Source: an uncultured Eubacteriales bacterium
GTDB taxonomy: Bacteria; Bacillota; Clostridia; Oscillospirales; Oscillospiraceae
Direction of reading: 5' to 3'
DNA length: 23,758 bases
NCBI GenBank assembly: GCA_902477055.1
Contig: CABSFY010000027.1
Span: forward strand, 1 to 23,758
In this document: piece by piece, positions 22,127 through 23,758 of the stretch
Layout: each line of letters starts with the position of its first letter
Numbering within the stretch: position 1 is the first letter of the stretch
Translations under genes and position numbers: made by a program
Notes under the pieces: generated by a model
Seen by the model: only the letters and a program-made list of their open reading frames with translations
What the model was told of the DNA's origin: nothing
The model's database searches: none

Positions 22127-23421
22127 ATCCTGTTCTCCCTTAAAACCAAAGCCGCATGGTTCACGCCATCGGTACGCGCAGAGGTATAGCTGCCGCGATA
22201 TTGCTCCGCCAAGGACCGAAGAATGGAGGTTCCGATGCCCCGCTCCAGATATGCAATACGCCGTTTTTTCGGCGCTGCCTGCGCGGCGCAGGTGTTCTCC
22301 GTTTCGATCTGCACACAGCCGTCGGCCTGTTTCACAGTCAGGCGAATGCTGCGCTCCGGAACAGACGCGCAAGCCTCGGCGGCATTGTCCAGCATATTTC
22401 CAAGCGCAACGATCAGGTCCGTATCGGAGATGCCGGTCACTGGCGCAAGGGTCACATCAAAGTCGGAAACGATCTCCTGCTTCCGCAGCTCGTCCAGCTT
22501 ATGCTGCAGAAAAGACTGAACGACAGAGTTCTTGCAGGAGCTCAGAATGCTCTGCGCGGCGCGGCTTTGCTCCAGCCTTGCGGCATGCTGCATCGCTTCG
22601 TCCGATTTTCCGTCCTGTAAAAGCGCGCGAATGGTGAACATATGATTTGCAATATCGTGGCGCAAGGCGGCCATGTCGGCAAAGTTTGCCGACAATTCCT
22701 TGTAGTATTCGTGCTGCGCTTCGATCTGCTTGCCGAGCAGATCGTTTTCCGCTTTCAGGCGGGCATTGTCAGACATTTGACGGATCTCCCGGAACCAGAT
22801 GAAATCAGCGGCAAAGCAGATCAGTGAAAAAATGAGGACGAATAACGAGGTGCGTACTGAGATATTTTCTGCGATGGAAAAAACGGAGCAGGTAAGCAGA
22901 ATGAACTGGGAGATCGGAAAAAACAGAAAGAACCAATACTGCCTTGCAGGGAGACGATCAACGTCATCGGAGGCGTTTTTGTGGAAAAGAAGATAGACGA
23001 GAAACAGCAGGATTGCCTCACAGCCGAGGTACGTGAAATGCCACCAGAGGTTCAGCACGGAAAATTCTCTGAAGCGCACATTGACCGAGAAGGAAGGAAA
23101 CAGAAAATAGGTAATGACCTCCGTAGCGATGGCCGTAAAGAAAATACAAAGCATCACGAACAGCTTGCGGAAGAAGCCGTTTCGGAAGAGGAGCACCGCA
23201 GAGGAAATGAAGACCGCCAGAATTGCAAAAGGACGGACGAAATCCACCGCCGGGTACAGCTCCGCAAGCCGCGCGATCAGCGCGCAGAGCGCAAGACTGC
23301 CCGCTTCCAGCAGGAGTGTCGTCTTGCGGCAAAATCTCGGCGCGAGGCAGCAGTTCGCGGCATACCACAACATTGCCAGGCTGAGCAGATTATGAATCAC
23401 AAATATAACATAGCCAGACAT
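22120..23421 (-). CDS. GHKL sensor histidine kinase (AgrC/ComD-like)
   Basis: A 433-aa membrane kinase. The first about 210 residues hold six or so hydrophobic segments and no recognisable extracellular ligand domain, as in peptide-pheromone receptors. A coiled-coil linker (about 212-250) leads to the phospho-acceptor His255 in ALRHDIANHMFTIRALL, the N-box ALGNMLDNAAEAC with Asn342, and a G-box reading RGIGTSILRSLAEQYRGS. ATG 23421 has AGGGAGG at 7 nt; the open frame upstream to 23496 covers the promoter. It phosphorylates the overlapping LytTR regulator. No AgrB/AgrD-type processing enzyme or pheromone gene is in the window, so the signal is unknown. Confidence 0.93.
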   Translation of the reverse strand: MSGYVIFVIHNLLSLAMLWYAANCCLAPRFCRKTTLLLEAGSLALCALIARLAELYPAVDFVRPFAILAVFISSAVLLFRNGFFRKLFVMLCIFFTAIATEVITYFLFPSFSVNVRFREFSVLNLWWHFTYLGCEAILLFLVYLLFHKNASDDVDRLPARQYWFFLFFPISQFILLTCSVFSIAENISVRTSLFVLIFSLICFAADFIWFREIRQMSDNARLKAENDLLGKQIEAQHEYYKELSANFADMAALRHDIANHMFTIRALLQDGKSDEAMQHAARLEQSRAAQSILSSCKNSVVQSFLQHKLDELRKQEIVSDFDVTLAPVTGISDTDLIVALGNMLDNAAEACASVPERSIRLTVKQADGCVQIETENTCAAQAAPKKRRIAYLERGIGTSILRSLAEQYRGSYTSARTDGVNHAALVLRENRIC

Positions 23422-23460
23422 CGTCCAGCCTCCCTTCGTTCCATTCTTTTTGCATAATAA

Positions 23461-23489
23461 AATATAACATAAATCGCGAAGAATGTCGA
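23461..23489 (-). promoter_or_regulatory. Candidate promoter for the kinase-regulator pair
   Basis: On the minus strand, TCGACA (23484-23489), 17 bp, TATATT (23461-23466), each hexamer 5/6 to consensus, ending 39 bp before the kinase ATG. The direct repeat at 23522-23558 lies 32-69 bp upstream of the -35 box. Confidence 0.5.
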
Positions 23490-23521
23490 TAGCCAAAAGA
23501 AAAAACGGAAATCATGCGAAA

Positions 23522-23558
23522 TGTGCATAATCCGCACGTTTGTGTTCATAATCCGCAC
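23522..23558. promoter_or_regulatory. 21-bp-phased direct repeat, candidate LytTR binding site
   Basis: TGTGCATAATCCGCAC (23522-23537) and TGTTCATAATCCGCAC (23543-23558) match at 15 of 16 positions and start exactly 21 bp apart, two helical turns. This geometry is what LytTR regulators bind. A further inverted partial copy, GTGCGGTATTTTG, is at 23605-23617. Confidence 0.65.
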
Positions 23559-23758
23559 ACATAACGACGGTCAGTTGTTGTAAAATAGTATTAGTATGAA
23601 CAAAGTGCGGTATTTTGTTCCCGGCCATGCTTGACCGGGGGTATTTTGCGCAGAGGTGCATCGCCGCGGCGCCCTTTTACGGAAACGCGCCGCCTGCGAC
23701 CTGATACTAGAATCTGATAAAAAGCTTTAAAAGCTTTTTATAGCGCCGAGGGCGCGTC
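23559..23758. other. Non-coding right edge, with AT palindrome at 23717-23741
   Basis: No gene longer than a 12-codon frame without a ribosome binding site (23596-23634) is visible. ATAAAAAGCTTT (23717-23728) and AAAGCTTTTTAT (23730-23741) form 12-bp arms around one base, followed by a small GCGCC/GGCGC repeat (23743-23755). The GC-rich block 23635-23700 has some self-complementarity. The start of a plus-strand transcript, a structured RNA or an intergenic repeat are all possible; the window ends too soon to tell. Confidence 0.4.

Noticed and set aside
23596..23634. 12-residue frame as a possible signal peptide gene
   Set aside because: There is no ribosome binding site, it is very short, and it lacks pheromone-like cysteine or leader features.

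Overview
The window looks like a chromosomal segment of a Gram-positive Clostridia member, probably Oscillospirales-like. The grounds are strong AGGAGG-type ribosome binding sites with ATG, GTG and TTG starts, lipoprotein-anchored ABC binding proteins, an SLH-domain wall protein, a GHKL/LytTR quorum-type two-component system, and GC-rich coding sequence with AT-rich promoters. This placement is inferred from gene content and style; no 16S or other marker gene is present.

Layout. (1) Positions 79-3765, minus strand, hold a tightly packed operon read as HAD-IIA phosphatase, MFS transporter, glycerophosphodiester phosphodiesterase, GreA-like factor. (2) Positions 3938-6320, plus strand, divergent from it, hold exodeoxyribonuclease III and a secreted SLH-NlpC/P60 wall hydrolase, closed by a strong terminator. 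(3) Positions 6394-6547 hold a REP/MITE-like palindromic repeat and a bidirectional terminator. (4) Positions 6551-7786, minus strand, hold a flavin reductase-like gene and a GntR/UTRA regulator. (5) Across a 488-bp AT-rich divergent regulatory region, positions 8275-21101 on the plus strand hold a 12-gene carbohydrate locus: degenerate DeoC-like protein, zinc alcohol dehydrogenase, D-2-hydroxyacid dehydrogenase, variant class II aldolase, FGGY kinase, aldo/keto reductase, CUT2 (RbsA/RbsC-type) ATPase and permease, two tandem paralogous binding lipoproteins, an unassigned TIM-barrel-like protein and a PIG-L/LmbE deacetylase. (6) Positions 21117-21293 hold an array of four long inverted repeats between convergent transcripts. 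(7) Positions 21422-23421, minus strand, hold a LytTR response regulator and a GHKL sensor kinase. Upstream lie a candidate promoter and a 21-bp-phased direct repeat that looks like a LytTR binding site.

How the genes fit together. The 12-gene locus has the parts of an uptake and catabolic route: periplasmic-type binding proteins, a CUT2 importer, three oxidoreductases, one sugar kinase, one aldolase, one deacetylase, and a divergent GntR/UTRA regulator that probably senses the substrate or a phosphorylated intermediate. I do not recognise this combination as a described pathway. It is the best candidate here for an undescribed system. Two of its enzymes lack residues normally regarded as catalytic: the DeoC-like protein lacks the Schiff-base lysine, and the class II aldolase has serine in place of the usual active-site aspartate. 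The substrate cannot be named from sequence alone.
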